Source of the DNA: Streptomyces rubradiris
Lineage (GTDB): Bacteria; Actinomycetota; Actinomycetes; Streptomycetales; Streptomycetaceae
Assembly: GCF_016860525.1 (NCBI RefSeq)
Contig: NZ_BNEA01000015.1
Span: 3,658,001-3,722,000 of the forward strand
Direction of reading: 5' to 3'
DNA: 64,000 nucleotides
Part shown: piece after piece, positions 54,160-63,617 of the stretch
How the letters are laid out: the number at the start of each line of letters is the position of its first letter
How positions within the stretch are numbered: the first letter of the stretch is position 1
Notes under the pieces: generated by a model
Seen by the model: the letters and a program-made list of their open reading frames with translations, nothing else
Database searches by the model: none
What the model was told of the DNA's origin: nothing
Made by a program: the position numbers and the translations under genes

Positions 54160-55683
54160 TCAGTGCGCCGCCGGCTCCAGGAAGCCCTGCTCCACCAGCA
54201 GCCGGATCTGGGCGGGGGTGCGGTCGCGGAGCAGTACCGCGTCCTCGCCGACGAGCTGGGCGATGGCGTCCAGGATGCGGCCCGCGCTCAGCGTGCCGTC
54301 GCACACGCCCGCGAACCCGGCGCCGACCGTGTCCACCTTCGTCGCCCGCCGCATCCCGCGGTGCTGGCGCAGCACGACATGCTCGGGGTCCTCGGCGCCG
54401 GGCAGCCCGACCTGCTCCTGGACCACTTCGGGGGCGAGCTTGAAACGGCTGTCCAGCAGCGCCGCGTCATCGTGGTCCCGGAGGTAGTCGAGCCGGTCGA
54501 AGTGCGCCCGGATCGTCTCGCCGAGCGGCTGCTCGACCGGGTGCGGCCACTCCTCCACGGTGACGACGGGCTCGGCGGAGCCGGTCTTGCGCAGGGTGAT
54601 CCAGCCGAAGCCGACCGCCCTGACCTTGCGCGCTTCGAACTCGTCGAGCCAGGCGTCGTAGCGCGCCTGGTACTCCGCCGGGTCGCCGCGGTGGTCACCG
54701 GCGTCCCGCAGCCACAGCTCGGCGTACTGTGTGACGTCCTGCACCTCGCGCTGCACGATCCAGGCGTCGCAGCCGCGCGGCACCCACGACCTGAGCCTGT
54801 CCTGCCAGTCCTCCCCCGCCACGTGCTGCCAGTTCGCGAGGAACTGCGCGAACCCGCCCTCGGCCAGCCGTTCCCCCGCCTGCCGAACGAGCGAGCGGCA
54901 CAGATCGTCCCCGCCCATGCCGCCGTCCCGGTACGTCAGCCGGGCGCCCGGGGAGATCACGAACGGCGGGTTGGAGACGATCAGGTCGAACGTCTCGTCG
55001 TCGCGGACCGGCTCGAAGAGCGAGCCCTCGCGCAGCTCGGCGGCGGGCGCCCCGGACAGCGCCAGCGTGAGCGCCGTGATGTGCAGCGCGCGCGGGTTGA
55101 GGTCGGTCGCCGTCACGCGCGTGGCGTGCTGGGCGGCGTGCAGCGCCTGGATGCCGGAGCCGGTGCCGAGGTCCAGGGCGGAGGCGACGGGGGTGCGCAC
55201 GGTGATGCCGGCGAGGGTGGTGGAGGCGCCGCCGACGCCCAGCACGACGCCCTCCTCGTGCTGCCCGATGCCGCCGGCCCCGCCGACCGCGCAGCCGAGG
55301 TCGGAGACGATGAACCAGTCCTCGCCGCCGGGACCGCCGTAGGGCCGCACGTCCACGGTCGCGGCCACCTCGTCGCCGCCCACGCGTCGCAGCCAGCCGG
55401 CCTCCAGCGCCTCCTGGACGGGCAGCACGGCCGCCACGCGCGCGTGCGGCACCGGCTGCTGGAGCAGGAACAGCCGTACGAGCGTCTCCAGCGGCGTGTC
55501 GCCGCGGGTCGCCCGCAGGGCGGGCACGGTCTCGCTGCGGGCCAGGGCCGCGTACGCGGGCGCGCCGAGCAGGTCGAGCAGTCCGTCGGCGGTGAAGGAG
55601 GCGGCCAGCAGCGCGTCCCTCAGGCGCGCGGCGATGTCGGGCCGGTCGGCGGCGGGCAGGGAAGCGGGTCCGGTGTCAGTCAC
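54160..55683 (-). CDS. Class I SAM-dependent methyltransferase, HemK-like (DUF7059 N-terminus)
   Basis: 507 residues. An N-terminal winged-helix-like domain (about 1-110) precedes the methyltransferase: SAM motif I ALDLGTGSGIQALH, TDLNPRALHIT and the catalytic-type VSNPPFVIS (NPPF). This motif is shared with enzymes that methylate amide or exocyclic nitrogen (HemK, DNA or rRNA). A C-terminal helical domain of about 170 residues is specific to actinobacteria. The substrate is unknown. GTG 55683. Confidence 0.88.
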   Translation of the reverse strand: MTDTGPASLPAADRPDIAARLRDALLAASFTADGLLDLLGAPAYAALARSETVPALRATRGDTPLETLVRLFLLQQPVPHARVAAVLPVQEALEAGWLRRVGGDEVAATVDVRPYGGPGGEDWFIVSDLGCAVGGAGGIGQHEEGVVLGVGGASTTLAGITVRTPVASALDLGTGSGIQALHAAQHATRVTATDLNPRALHITALTLALSGAPAAELREGSLFEPVRDDETFDLIVSNPPFVISPGARLTYRDGGMGGDDLCRSLVRQAGERLAEGGFAQFLANWQHVAGEDWQDRLRSWVPRGCDAWIVQREVQDVTQYAELWLRDAGDHRGDPAEYQARYDAWLDEFEARKVRAVGFGWITLRKTGSAEPVVTVEEWPHPVEQPLGETIRAHFDRLDYLRDHDDAALLDSRFKLAPEVVQEQVGLPGAEDPEHVVLRQHRGMRRATKVDTVGAGFAGVCDGTLSAGRILDAIAQLVGEDAVLLRDRTPAQIRLLVEQGFLEPAAH

Positions 55684-55744
55684 GCCCCCATTGTGGCCCG
55701 CGGCGGGCCGCCGGGGCGGACTCCGCGCGGGCCGTTCGCCGACG

Positions 55745-56356
55745 TCAGCCGGTCGCCGCCGAGCCGGTGGGCTGTGCCGCCGCGGACGCGGCGACCTTGC
55801 AGCTGGGCTGCTCGGCCATGGCTTCCTTGACCTCGCCCTGCTCCAGCCGCTTCAGCGCCTCGGTGCCGTCGTCGCCCTGCTTGCCGACCTCCTTGGTCTG
55901 CCCGGCGACCGTCTTCAGGCCCTTGGCGAACTTGCCCTGGTCCTTGGTGTCGAGCCCCTCGACCGTCTTCTTCAGCTCGGTGTACGACGTGGCAAGGCCG
56001 GCCAGGTTCCTGGCGGCGTCCTTCTGGAGCTTGGCTCCGCCGTCGATGCCGGGGGGCGCGCCGGCGCTGTCGAGGGCGCCCGCGAGGGCCTTGTAGCCGT
56101 CGGCGAGGTTCTGGAAGGCCTCGACGTACGTCTTCTGGGCCTCCTTGGGCGGAAGGTTGCTGTCCGTGGCGATGGACGCGATCGACGCGTTGGCCGACTT
56201 GATCCTGGCGCTCTGGGCGGGCACGGCGTCGCACACCGTCTTGGCCCAGGACACCAGCTTGGGGTCGGGCCCCTTGTCTTCGCTGCCGCCGCACCCCGTC
56301 AGCGCGACTGCCAGTACCGCACCGCTGGACAGTGCGGCCGCGAGCTTCTTGTTCAC
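55745..56356 (-). CDS. Secreted small lipoprotein
   Basis: 203 residues. Lipobox ALTGC, then a helical domain with Cys at about 42 (KTVCDAVP) and near 186 (PSCKVA) that may form a disulfide. GTG 56356 follows AAGGG by nine bases; ATG 56374 is an upstream in-frame alternative. Function unknown; it lies next to hppA in many Streptomyces. Confidence 0.82.
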   Translation of the reverse strand: MNKKLAAALSSGAVLAVALTGCGGSEDKGPDPKLVSWAKTVCDAVPAQSARIKSANASIASIATDSNLPPKEAQKTYVEAFQNLADGYKALAGALDSAGAPPGIDGGAKLQKDAARNLAGLATSYTELKKTVEGLDTKDQGKFAKGLKTVAGQTKEVGKQGDDGTEALKRLEQGEVKEAMAEQPSCKVAASAAAQPTGSAATG

Positions 56357-56504
56357 CGGATTGGTCCCTTCCATGGCTCTCGGCCCCCGGAATCTACACG
56401 GCGGGCGGCCTCGCCCCCGCTACCGGGCGAGAGATCAGCCAGCTTTTATGACCTTTTGTGCCATGGGAGAGAAGGCTCACGACGTGGCCGGGCCCACACG
56501 GCAA

Positions 56505-56544
56505 GACGGGCGGTCGGCGCGTCAGCACGCGCCGGCCGCCCGTC
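56505..56544 (-). terminator. Hairpin terminator after hppA
   Basis: Eighteen-base arms (56505-56522 and 56527-56544) with one G-T pair and loop CAGC, 26 bp after the stop at 56571. Confidence 0.9.
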
Positions 56545-56570
56545 CGTCACCCGGGTCCTGCCGGTCCGGG

Positions 56571-58973
56571 CTAGGAAACCACCGCCGCGTCGGGCGAGTT
56601 GGTGACCCGCTCGGCGTTGTCCTCGTCACCGACGGCGATGCCACGCCGCTTGGAGACGTACACGGCCACGATGATCACCAGGAGCGCGAAGACCGCGATA
56701 CCGATCCGCACACCGAGGTTCTTGTCGTCGCCGTAGGAAAACCTGATCACCGCCGGCGCGATGAGCAGCGCGACCAGGTTCATGACCTTCAGCAGCGGAT
56801 TGATCGCGGGTCCGGCGGTGTCCTTGAAGGGGTCGCCGACCGTGTCCCCGATCACCGTGGCCGCGTGCGCCTCGCTGCCCTTTCCGCCGTGGTGGCCGTC
56901 CTCCACCAGCTTCTTGGCGTTGTCCCAGGCGCCGCCGGAGTTGGCGAGGAACACCGCCATCAGCGTGCCCGCGCCGATGGCACCGGCGAGGTAGGAGCCG
57001 AGCGCGCCGACACCGAGCGTGAACCCGATGAAGATCGGCGCCATGACGGCGAGCAGACCGGGCGTGGCCAGCTCGCGCAGGGCGTCCTTGGTGCAGATGT
57101 CGACGACCTTGCCGTACTCGGGCTTCTCGGTGTAGTCCATGATCCCGGGCTTCTCGCGGAACTGCCGCCGCACCTCGAACACCACCGAACCGGCCGAGCG
57201 CGAAACGGCGTTGATGGCCAGCCCGGAGAACAGGAAGACGACCGCGGCGCCCGCGACCAGCCCGACCAGGTTGTTGGGCTGCGAGATGTCCAGCGACAGG
57301 CTGAGCGGCGAGCCCGGCCCGGTCAGTTTGGCGCCGACGTCCTGCACGTTGGTGGTGATCGCATCGCGGTACGACCCGAACAGCGCCGCCGCGGCGAGCA
57401 CGGCGGTGGCGATGGCGATGCCCTTGGTGATGGCCTTGGTGGTGTTGCCGACCGCGTCCAGGTTGGTGAGCACCTGCGCGCCCGCGCCCTCGACGTCACC
57501 GGACATCTCGGCGATGCCCTGCGCGTTGTCGGAGACCGGCCCGAAGGTGTCCATGGCGACGATCACGCCGACCGTGGTGAGCAGGCCGGTGCCGGCCAGG
57601 GCCACCGCGAACAGCGCCAGCATGATCGACGTACCGCCGAGCAGGAACGCGCCGTACACCCCGAGCCCGATGAGCAGGGCGGTGTACACGGCCGATTCCA
57701 GTCCGACCGAGATGCCGGACAGGACGACGGTGGCCGGCCCGGTCAGGGAGGTCTTGCCGATGTCCCGCACCGGGCGGCGGGTGGTCTCGGTGAAGTAGCC
57801 GGTCAGCTGCTGGATGACGGCGGCGAGCAGGATGCCGATGGCGACCGCGACCAGCGCGAGGACGCGCGGGTCGCCGTCCTTGCCCTTGATCGCCGCGTCG
57901 GTGACGCCGTCCAGGCCGGCGTAGCTTCCCGGCAGGTAGACGAAGACGGCCACCGCGACCAGCGCCAACGAGATCACCGCGGAGATGAAGAAACCGCGGT
58001 TGATCGCGGTCATGCCGCTGCGGTCGGCGCGGCGCGGGGCGACCGCGAAGATGCCGATCATCGCCGTGATCACGCCGATGGCGGGCACCAGCAGCGGGAA
58101 GGCCAGTCCGAAGTCGCCGAAGGCGGTCTTGCCGAGGATCAGCGCGGCCACCAGGGTCACGGCGTACGACTCGAAGAGGTCGGCCGCCATGCCCGCGCAG
58201 TCGCCGACGTTGTCGCCCACGTTGTCGGCGATGGTCGCGGCATTGCGCGGGTCGTCCTCCGGAATGCCCTGCTCGACCTTGCCGACCAGGTCGGCGCCGA
58301 CGTCGGCGGCCTTGGTGAAGATGCCGCCGCCCACCCGCATGAACATGGCGATCAGGGCGGCGCCGAGGCCGAAGCCCTCCAGCACCTTCGGCGCGTCGGC
58401 GGCGTACACCAGCACCACGCAGGAGGCGCCCAGCAGGCCGAGCCCCACCGTGAACATGCCGACGACGCCGCCCGTGCGAAACGCGATCTTCATCGCGGTG
58501 TGCGAGACGGTGGTGAGATCCTTTCGCGGTTCGCCTTCCGCGGGAGTCGCTTCCCGGGCCGCCGCGGCGACCCGCACGTTGCTGCGCACGGCGAGCCACA
58601 TGCCGATATAGCCGGTGGCCGCCGAGAACGCCGCTCCGATCAGGAAGAACACCGAGCGGCCGGCCCGCTGATTCCAGTCGTCCGCGGGCAGCAGCATGAG
58701 CAGGAAGAACACGACGACGGCGAATACGCCGAGCGTGCGCAACTGCCGGGCGAGATAGGCCTTGGCGCCTTCCTGGACCGCCTCGGCGATCCGTTTCATG
58801 CTGTCGGTTCCCTCGCCCGCCGCGAGTACCTGCCGGACCAGGACCCCCGCGACCACCAGCGCGGCCAGGGCGACGGCCGCGATAACGGCGACGATGATCC
58901 GATTGTCGTCGGTCAGGACCGCTGCTGCGAGAGAAGTGGGATGACCCAGATGAGGGGTAGAAAGCCCCGCCAT
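56571..58973 (-). CDS. hppA: Membrane proton-pumping pyrophosphatase
   Basis: 800 residues, about 16 membrane segments. It couples pyrophosphate hydrolysis to proton export. Substrate loops: the ADVGADLVGKVEQGIPEDD stretch, DNVGDNVGDCAGM, and the C-terminal DTVGDPFKDTAGPA. The GNTTKAITKG motif has Lys where potassium-dependent forms have Ala, so it should be the potassium-independent type. ATG 58973 has AAGGAGG upstream. A -10-like TACAAT is on the minus strand at 59021-59016. Confidence 0.96.
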   Translation of the reverse strand: MAGLSTPHLGHPTSLAAAVLTDDNRIIVAVIAAVALAALVVAGVLVRQVLAAGEGTDSMKRIAEAVQEGAKAYLARQLRTLGVFAVVVFFLLMLLPADDWNQRAGRSVFFLIGAAFSAATGYIGMWLAVRSNVRVAAAAREATPAEGEPRKDLTTVSHTAMKIAFRTGGVVGMFTVGLGLLGASCVVLVYAADAPKVLEGFGLGAALIAMFMRVGGGIFTKAADVGADLVGKVEQGIPEDDPRNAATIADNVGDNVGDCAGMAADLFESYAVTLVAALILGKTAFGDFGLAFPLLVPAIGVITAMIGIFAVAPRRADRSGMTAINRGFFISAVISLALVAVAVFVYLPGSYAGLDGVTDAAIKGKDGDPRVLALVAVAIGILLAAVIQQLTGYFTETTRRPVRDIGKTSLTGPATVVLSGISVGLESAVYTALLIGLGVYGAFLLGGTSIMLALFAVALAGTGLLTTVGVIVAMDTFGPVSDNAQGIAEMSGDVEGAGAQVLTNLDAVGNTTKAITKGIAIATAVLAAAALFGSYRDAITTNVQDVGAKLTGPGSPLSLSLDISQPNNLVGLVAGAAVVFLFSGLAINAVSRSAGSVVFEVRRQFREKPGIMDYTEKPEYGKVVDICTKDALRELATPGLLAVMAPIFIGFTLGVGALGSYLAGAIGAGTLMAVFLANSGGAWDNAKKLVEDGHHGGKGSEAHAATVIGDTVGDPFKDTAGPAINPLLKVMNLVALLIAPAVIRFSYGDDKNLGVRIGIAVFALLVIIVAVYVSKRRGIAVGDEDNAERVTNSPDAAVVS

Positions 58974-59222
58974 TCGTCCTCCTTGACGCTTGGGCTGAGC
59001 TCAAGATGTGGACGGATTGTAGGTACCCCGGAGTGATCTAAACAGGGGACGGTAAACGGATTCGGCCTGCTCGCGCTCTTCAGCAAATGATCGAGAGAAC
59101 GACATGGAACCCGAAAGAAGTAATGCCCTCAGGGCATTGACGGCCGCATTGGCGCTTGATCAAATTATCGGGCTATTGATCGTGAATTCCTTCACGAATT
59201 CCGGAGCGGCCGGAAAATACGA
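58974..59222. other. AT-rich intergenic region upstream of hppA with inverted repeats
   Basis: From about 59085 to 59220 the AT content is clearly higher than elsewhere. It contains AATGCCCT-C-AGGGCATT (59122-59138), CGTGAA-TTCC-TTCACG (59181-59196), TTGATC twice and GAATTCC twice. It probably holds the hppA promoter with operator sites; no convincing gene is present. Confidence 0.65.
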
Positions 59223-59249
59223 CGAGGGCCCTGCTGAGCAGGGCCCTCG
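59223..59249 (-). terminator. Hairpin terminator after the bldG-anti-sigma operon
   Basis: Perfect 12-bp inverted repeat (59223-59234 and 59238-59249) with loop TGA, 21 bp after the stop at 59271. Confidence 0.88.
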
Positions 59250-59270
59250 CGGGTGCGGCTGCGCCGTCGG

Positions 59271-59705
59271 TCAGACGAGCGCCGTGGCCGGCGGTGTCGT
59301 CGGCCAGGTCATGCGGATCAGTCCGCCGTTCGGTCCGGTGGTGACCTCCACGTCGTCGACGAGGCCGCTGATGACCGCCAGGCCCATCTCGTCCTCCTCG
59401 ACCTCGGTCTCGCCGTCCCGTGCGGTGCCGGGCGCGTCACCGCCCGCGACGGCGTGCGGCGCCTCGTCGCCGACCTCGATGGAGAACTGTTTCTCCTCTT
59501 CGATCAGCGCCACCTTCACCGGTGCCGTGACGCCGCTGCTCTGGTGCAGTCCCACCGCGCGGGAGCACGCCTCCCCCACGGCCAGGCGCACCTCGTCCAG
59601 GACGGCCTCGTCCACTCCCGCCCTGCGTGCCACCGCTGCCGCCACCAGCCGGGCGGTCCGGACGTGTTCGGGCAGCGCGCTGAAGCGGAGTTCGACGGTG
59701 GCCAT
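59271..59705 (-). CDS. Anti-sigma-type ATP-binding protein downstream of bldG
   Basis: 144 residues. HATPase (RsbW-like) pattern: VRLAVGEACSRAVGLH as a degenerate N box, the FSIEVGDEAP G1 region, and DEMGLAVISGLVDDVEV near G2. In S. coelicolor the equivalent gene (SCO3548, ApgA from memory) is cotranscribed with bldG and is a BldG-binding partner. No TTA codon is present. ATG 59705. Confidence 0.9.
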   Translation of the reverse strand: MATVELRFSALPEHVRTARLVAAAVARRAGVDEAVLDEVRLAVGEACSRAVGLHQSSGVTAPVKVALIEEEKQFSIEVGDEAPHAVAGGDAPGTARDGETEVEEDEMGLAVISGLVDDVEVTTGPNGGLIRMTWPTTPPATALV

Positions 59706-59937
59706 GCATCCCCCTCGCGACTACGGGCGTGCGGTCGGGGACGGGGCCGCCGCCGGGCGACCGCACCCCCTGGTGTCCTTGCTCTACCCCGGGCCGCCCT
59801 GTCCGCAGCGTCTGGTCTGCGTCATCCGCGTCGTCGGCGTCCGCGTCGTCGGCGCGGCCCAGGACGGGACCGGCCGACGACGGGCCCCGGAGGGAGCCCG
59901 GCGCCGGCGACCGGTCCCGGAATCGGCCTGCGGCCGA

Positions 59938-60279
59938 TCAGTCGGTGGCCTGCACCGCTTCCTCGACCGTGGTGTGGATCGGGAACACCTTGGTGAGGCC
60001 GGTGATACGGAAGATCTTGAGAATGCGCTCCTGGTTGCAGACCAGGCGCAGCGAGCCCTCATGGGCACGCACCCGCTTCAGGCCGCCGACCAGCACGCCG
60101 AGCCCGGTGGAGTCGAGGAAGTCCACGCCCTCCATGTCGACGACGAGGTGGAAACTCCCGTCATTCACCAGCTCGACCAGCTGCTCGCGCAGCTTGGGCG
60201 CGGTATACACGTCGATTTCGCCACCGACTCGGACGACCGTACGATCGCCGACGGTCTCGGTCGACAGGGACAGGTCCAC
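59938..60279 (-). CDS. bldG: Anti-anti-sigma factor BldG
   Basis: 113 residues, a single STAS domain. The phosphoacceptor serine is in [16 protein letters not shown] (about Ser57). The sequence agrees throughout with the S. coelicolor BldG I remember, which is required for aerial growth and antibiotic production and binds anti-sigma factors such as that of sigma H. GTG 60279 follows GGAGG. The gene is divergent from the helicase gene. Confidence 0.96.
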   Translation of the reverse strand: MDLSLSTETVGDRTVVRVGGEIDVYTAPKLREQLVELVNDGSFHLVVDMEGVDFLDSTGLGVLVGGLKRVRAHEGSLRLVCNQERILKIFRITGLTKVFPIHTTVEEAVQATD

Positions 60280-60360
60280 GGATCCTCCAGCACCTTGCTA
60301 TCGAGCGTTTGTCCCTCGGGCACCTCGGCTTGCGGCCCCCGGGACGCTTCGCCAGCCGCG

Positions 60361-62838
60361 ATGGCATTCAATCACTTACCGGCAGGCGTGCACGACGCCT
60401 TGACTCCATTGTCCGTCACACCAGTGACACACTCGGTGCCGATGGCCAAGAATCACCGATCCGATCGAACCCCGGCGGGCCCGGCGTCCCGACCGTCTCC
60501 GGGCGCGGTCCTGGACCGGCTCGCCTCCGGGCCGAGCCGGGCTGCGCGCATCACTCATACGGAGCACTTGCCCCCGCGCGCGGGCCGCCATGCCGTCTGG
60601 CCTGACCGGATTCGCCCCGAGGTGATCGCGGCCGTCCAGGCGTGCGGAATCGCGCATCCCTGGGCACACCAGGCACAGGCGGCCGAGCACGCCCTCGACG
60701 GCAACTCCGTGGTCGTCGCCACCGGCACCGCCTCCGGCAAGTCCCTCGCCTATCTCGTGCCCGTCCTGTCCACCCTCCTGGACGGGTCCGAGGCCCCGAA
60801 CGGACGCGGCACCACCGCCCTCTACCTGGCGCCCACCAAGGCGCTCGCGGCGGACCAGTGCCGGTCGGTGAAGGAACTTTCACAACCTCTCGGCACCTCG
60901 GTACGCCCCGCCGTGTACGACGGCGACACCCCGTTCGAGGAACGGGAGTGGATCCGGCAGTACGCCAACTACGTCCTCACCAACCCGGACATGCTGCACC
61001 GCGGGATACTTCCCTCCCACCCTCGCTGGTCCTCCTTCCTGAAGTCGCTCCGGTACGTCGTCATCGACGAGTGCCACACCTACCGCGGTGTGTTCGGCTC
61101 GCACGTCGCCCAGGTGCTGCGCCGACTGCGCCGCCTGTGCGCCCGCTACGGCTCCTCCCCCGTGTTCCTGCTGGCCTCGGCGACCTCCGCCGAGCCCGCG
61201 GCCTCCGCCCGCCGGCTGACCGGCCTGCCGGTGCTGGAGGTCGCCGACGACGCCTCCCCGCGCGGTGAGCTGGTCTTCGCCCTCTGGGAGCCCCCGCTCA
61301 CCGAGTTGCAGGGCGAGAAGGGCGCTCCCGTACGGCGCACCGCCACCGCCGAGACCGCCGATCTGCTGACCGACCTGACCGTGCAGGGCGTGCGCTCGGT
61401 CGCCTTCGTCCGCTCCCGGCGCGGCGCCGAGCTGATCTCGGTCATCGCCCAGGAGCGGCTCGCCGAGGTCGACCGCTCCCTGGTCCGGCGTGTCGCGGCC
61501 TACCGCGGCGGCTACCTCCCCGAAGAACGCCGCGCCCTGGAACGCGCCCTGCACTCCGGCGAACTCCTCGGTCTCGCGGCGACGACGGCCCTGGAGCTGG
61601 GCGTGGACGTCTCCGGCCTGGACGCGGTGGTGATCGCCGGCTACCCGGGCACGCGCGCGTCCCTGTGGCAGCAGGCGGGTCGCGCGGGCCGCTCCGGCCA
61701 GGGCGCCCTGGCGGTCCTCGTCGCCCGCGACGACCCGCTGGACACCTTCCTCGTCCATCACCCCGAGGCCCTGTTCGACCAACCGGTGGAGTCGACGGTC
61801 CTCGACCCCGACAACCCCTACGTCCTCGCCCCGCACCTGTGCGCCGCCGCCGCGGAGCTGCCGCTGACCGAGGAGGACCTGGAGCTCTTCGGTCCCGGCT
61901 GCGCGGACGTGCTGCCGCAGCTGGAGGCCGCGAAGCTGCTGCGCCGCCGCACCCGGGCCTGGCACTGGACCCGCCGGGAGCGGGCCGCCGACCTCACCGA
62001 CATCCGCGGCGCCGGGGGCCGCCCGGTGCAGATCGTGGAGTCCGGCACGGGCCGGCTGCTCGGCACGGTCGACGCGGGCGCCGCGCACTCCTCGGTCCAC
62101 GAGGGCGCCGTCCACCTGCACCAGGGCCGCACCTACCTGGTGCGCTCCCTGGACCTGGAGGACTCCGTCGCCCTGGTCGAGCAGGCCGACCCGCCGTACT
62201 CGACCGTCGCCCGCGACACCACGTCGATCTCCATCCTGGAGACGGACACCGAGATCCCGTGGGGCTCCGGCCGCCTGTGCTTCGGCTCGGTGGAGGTCAC
62301 CAACCAGGTGGTCTCCTATCTGCGTCGGCGCCTCATCACCGGCGAGGTGCTGGGCGAGACGAAACTCGACCTCCCTCCTCGTACGCTGCGCACCCGCGCG
62401 GTGTGGTGGACGGTCACCGAGGACCAGCTGGACGAGGCCCGGATCACCCCGGAGATCCTCGGCGGCTCCCTGCACGCCGCCGAGCACGCCTCCATCGGCA
62501 TGCTGCCCCTCTTCGCGACCTGCGACCGCTGGGACATCGGCGGAGTCTCCGTGCCGCTGCACCCCGACACCCTCCTGCCCACGGTCTTCGTCTACGACGG
62601 CCACCCCGGCGGCGCGGGCTTCGCCGAGCGCGCCTTCCACACCGCCCGCACCTGGCTGTCCGCCACCCGCGAGGCCATCGCCTCCTGCGAGTGCGAGGCC
62701 GGCTGCCCGTCCTGCATCCAGTCCCCCAAGTGCGGCAACGGCAACGACCCACTGCACAAGCGGGGGGCGGTACGACTTCTCACGGTGCTGCTGCGGGGAG
62801 CGGCGGCGGAGCCGGCGGACGGGGTGGGTGCGGGTTAG
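60361..62838 (+). CDS. DEAD/DEAH-box helicase with DUF1998 domain and an early TTA codon
   Basis: 825 residues from ATG 60361. Helicase motifs: ATGTASGKSLAYL (I), LAPTKALA (Ia), VVIDECHTYRG (II), LASATSAEP (III), ALELGVDVSGLDAVVIAGYP (V), QQAGRAGRSGQG (VI). The C-terminal DUF1998 has four Cys in CECEAGCPSCIQSPKCGNGN. This is the Hrq1/YprA-like group of repair helicases. Codon 6 is TTA (60376-60378). Starting instead at ATG 60442 would give 798 residues and avoid the TTA codon; neither start has a clear ribosome site. Confidence 0.92.
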   Translation: MAFNHLPAGVHDALTPLSVTPVTHSVPMAKNHRSDRTPAGPASRPSPGAVLDRLASGPSRAARITHTEHLPPRAGRHAVWPDRIRPEVIAAVQACGIAHPWAHQAQAAEHALDGNSVVVATGTASGKSLAYLVPVLSTLLDGSEAPNGRGTTALYLAPTKALAADQCRSVKELSQPLGTSVRPAVYDGDTPFEEREWIRQYANYVLTNPDMLHRGILPSHPRWSSFLKSLRYVVIDECHTYRGVFGSHVAQVLRRLRRLCARYGSSPVFLLASATSAEPAASARRLTGLPVLEVADDASPRGELVFALWEPPLTELQGEKGAPVRRTATAETADLLTDLTVQGVRSVAFVRSRRGAELISVIAQERLAEVDRSLVRRVAAYRGGYLPEERRALERALHSGELLGLAATTALELGVDVSGLDAVVIAGYPGTRASLWQQAGRAGRSGQGALAVLVARDDPLDTFLVHHPEALFDQPVESTVLDPDNPYVLAPHLCAAAAELPLTEEDLELFGPGCADVLPQLEAAKLLRRRTRAWHWTRRERAADLTDIRGAGGRPVQIVESGTGRLLGTVDAGAAHSSVHEGAVHLHQGRTYLVRSLDLEDSVALVEQADPPYSTVARDTTSISILETDTEIPWGSGRLCFGSVEVTNQVVSYLRRRLITGEVLGETKLDLPPRTLRTRAVWWTVTEDQLDEARITPEILGGSLHAAEHASIGMLPLFATCDRWDIGGVSVPLHPDTLLPTVFVYDGHPGGAGFAERAFHTARTWLSATREAIASCECEAGCPSCIQSPKCGNGNDPLHKRGAVRLLTVLLRGAAAEPADGVGAG

Positions 62839-62885
62839 GGGCGGAGGGGGAACCAAGGCTGGTCAGGGTTGTGGCCAGGGGCTGG

Positions 62886-63617
62886 TCAGGGGCTGGGCGG
62901 TTCCGGGTGCGCTCCCGGTCCGGCGGGCGGCACGCCCCGGAACCCGTCCGGGATCATCGGCGGCACCGGCCCCGGCGGGCCCGCTCTCGCCCTGACCTCC
63001 GCCGCGAACGGCCCTCTCCCTACGGCCGCCGTCACGTCCGAGGTGTCACCCACGATCGCGCACCGCACCAGCCGTACCCCTTGGGCCGCCGCCAGCCGCC
63101 CGGCGCGGGCGCAGGCCACGGTGCCGCCCTCGGCCCAGTGGTCCGCCGCCGCGAGCGCCGCCAGGTCCGCGCCGCCGGCCGCCCGGTGCCGTACGGCGAC
63201 GGCCTGCCCGTAGAAGAGCACCGCGCCGAACACCGCGCACAACAAGGCCATCGCCCCCAGGCTCCACACGGTGGCCGACCCCCGGTCGGCCCCCCACCGC
63301 CACGCCACGCCCGCGTGCACGCGGCCCGGCACCGACGCACGACGTCCCCGGCCGAACCACGACCACCGGGACACCGCCCGCGCCGCCTCCACGCAGATCC
63401 ACCGGCCCGGCACCCCACGCCCAGACTCCCGGGTCGCGGCACACCTCCGCCGACCACACTCCCGCCGGCCACGCCCTTGCCCGGGCGTTTCCTCACGGTG
63501 CCCCCGGCCGGCCCGCCACCGGCCCAGTCGGCCGCGTCCACCCCCGGGCGCCCTCGTGTCTTCCCGTACGCCGTCGGCGGGCCGCTGTTCGCCGGTCAGC
63601 TCGTACCCGCGCCTCAC
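62886..63617 (-). CDS. Rv3654c-like TadE-related secretion protein
   Basis: 243 residues if started at GTG 63617, which overlaps the upstream TadE stop by four bases and has GGGGGAGG seven bases upstream. The recognisable part is the C-terminal half: DRGSATVWSLGAMALLCAVF with one membrane segment, then VAVRHRAAGGADLAALAAAD, typical of Rv3654c proteins beside Tad pilus genes. The first 100 residues are Arg/Gly rich and of low complexity. GTG 63320 would give only the conserved part. Confidence 0.75.
   Translation of the reverse strand: MRRGYELTGEQRPADGVREDTRAPGGGRGRLGRWRAGRGHREETPGQGRGRRECGRRRCAATRESGRGVPGRWICVEAARAVSRWSWFGRGRRASVPGRVHAGVAWRWGADRGSATVWSLGAMALLCAVFGAVLFYGQAVAVRHRAAGGADLAALAAADHWAEGGTVACARAGRLAAAQGVRLVRCAIVGDTSDVTAAVGRGPFAAEVRARAGPPGPVPPMIPDGFRGVPPAGPGAHPEPPSP

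Noticed and set aside
56145..59036. Long plus-strand frame opposite hppA
   Set aside because: Composition is that of an antisense shadow; hppA is unambiguous.
59104..59250. Small ORF starting at ATG 59104 in the AT-rich region
   Set aside because: It runs on through the terminator and into the antisense of the anti-sigma gene, with no supporting features.
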